Source: an uncultured bacterium (GTDB lineage Bacteria; Bacillota; Clostridia; Peptostreptococcales; Anaerovoracaceae). From it: a stretch of 64,000 nt of DNA. Location of the stretch: NCBI GenBank assembly GCA_905214195.1, contig CAJMLH010000003.1, forward strand, positions 1 through 64,000. Direction: 5' to 3'. The notes below the pieces were generated by a model. The model was given only the letters and a program-made list of their open reading frames with translations, had not been told where the DNA came from and searched no databases. Below, in pieces: positions 63,621-64,000 of the stretch; positions within the stretch are counted from its first letter, which is position 1; each line of letters begins with the position of its first letter. The translations under genes were made by a program, and so were the position numbers.

Positions 63621-64000
63621 ATGATAATAAAAGAAGCTAAAATTGAAGCTGTGGCCGTTAAGGCCTCTCAGTATCCGGAAGATACATTGGCTGAAATAGC
63701 TTTTGCAGGTCGTTCCAATGTGGGTAAATCATCACTGCTCAACTTGCTTACCGGCAGAAAGAGTCTTGCAAGAGTTTCAGGAAGTCCGGGAAAGACAAGA
63801 ACCATTAACTTTTATAATATAAATAACAGTTTTAGAATTGTTGATTTGCCCGGATATGGTTATGCAAAGGTTTCAAAGTCTATGAGCAAGGACTGGGGGC
63901 CTATGATGGAAGAATATTTTCAGAAGAGAAACGGACTGAAAAAAGTAATACAACTTGTGGATATACGCCATGCCCCATCTGCTCAGGACATTCAAATGTA
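63621..64000 (+). CDS. Ribosome-biogenesis GTPase YihA/YsxC/EngB (cut by the window end)
   Basis: The first 126 residues of an EngB-type GTPase. AGRSNVGKSSLLN (P-loop, about 29-41), GSPGKTRTINFY (switch I), VDLPGYGYAKV (switch II, DxxG) are seen. It starts 1 nt after the lon stop, the typical lon-engB neighbours of Firmicutes. The frame continues beyond the window. It helps assemble the large ribosome subunit. Confidence 0.93.
   Translation, partial: MIIKEAKIEAVAVKASQYPEDTLAEIAFAGRSNVGKSSLLNLLTGRKSLARVSGSPGKTRTINFYNINNSFRIVDLPGYGYAKVSKSMSKDWGPMMEEYFQKRNGLKKVIQLVDIRHAPSAQDIQM

Noticed and set aside
1..64000. tRNA, rRNA, CRISPR array, insertion sequence, prophage or riboswitch
   Set aside because: I found no cloverleaf, regular spaced repeat, transposase, phage gene or known riboswitch fold by eye. 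A covariance-model search would be the decisive test for RNA elements.

Overview
The window looks like chromosomal DNA of a low-GC, anaerobic Gram-positive bacterium of the class Clostridia (inference). The grounds are strong AGGAGG ribosome sites, AT-rich spacers, a SigI/RsgI pair, SipW-dependent surface proteins, many ferredoxin-type proteins, a sigma-54 enhancer-binding regulator, and a purine operon ending in a PurO-type IMP cyclohydrolase. I saw no tRNA, rRNA, CRISPR array, insertion sequence or phage gene. The last gene (a YihA/EngB GTPase) runs off the right edge.

Layout. 1-8.6 kb: two MacB/BceAB-like ABC exporters, the second followed by its own response regulator and a short, membrane-embedded histidine kinase. 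8.8-14.2 kb: small accessory genes (a 1132-residue TPR protein with a DUF4261-like end, a GNAT acetyltransferase, a DHFR-like reductase, a Nudix hydrolase) and the remnant of a short-chain dehydrogenase. 14.2-18.5 kb: thioredoxin, ferredoxin and a NapH-like membrane protein, then a DUF134-NifX fusion, two MinD-type ATPases carrying ferredoxin domains, and a NifX-like protein. That set resembles the orange-protein (ORP) clusters of anaerobes. 18.6-20.7 kb: a VTC polyphosphate polymerase with two DUF4956 membrane proteins.

20.7-29.3 kb holds SigI, its anti-sigma factor RsgI, a run of five exported or membrane-anchored proteins (three with a SipW-type signal peptide and beta-helix-like repeats) and the SipW-type signal peptidase. 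It reads as one surface-fibre or matrix locus. One fibre gene is broken by a 1-nt shift in an A tract just behind its start codon. 29.4-32.2 kb: a DUF2238-like membrane protein, a CHAP-type hydrolase and a radical SAM protein.

32.3-38.9 kb is a sigma-54 circuit: an enhancer-binding protein, a beta-lactamase-fold protein lacking its catalytic serine, a palindromic upstream site and a textbook -24/-12 promoter, then a dipeptidase, an amino-acid permease and a transglutaminase-like protein. 39-40.4 kb: a paralogue of the membrane-anchored surface proteins and a TRIC-type channel on the minus strand.

40.6-52.0 kb is the de novo purine operon purE-C-F-M-N-O-H(AICAR transformylase only)-D-L. 52.1-57.7 kb: a CofE-like ligase, a macro-domain protein, a MATE transporter, an iron-sulfur flavoprotein-like protein, a short-chain dehydrogenase and dapF. 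58.0-64.0 kb is the protein quality-control block tig-clpP-clpX-lon-engB.

The least expected signals are regulatory. Three copies of GTGA-N5-TCAC each lie exactly 29 nt (centre to first base) ahead of a -10 box, in front of the dehydrogenase remnant, the thioredoxin and the ferredoxin. That is the geometry of a CRP/FNR-type class II activator.
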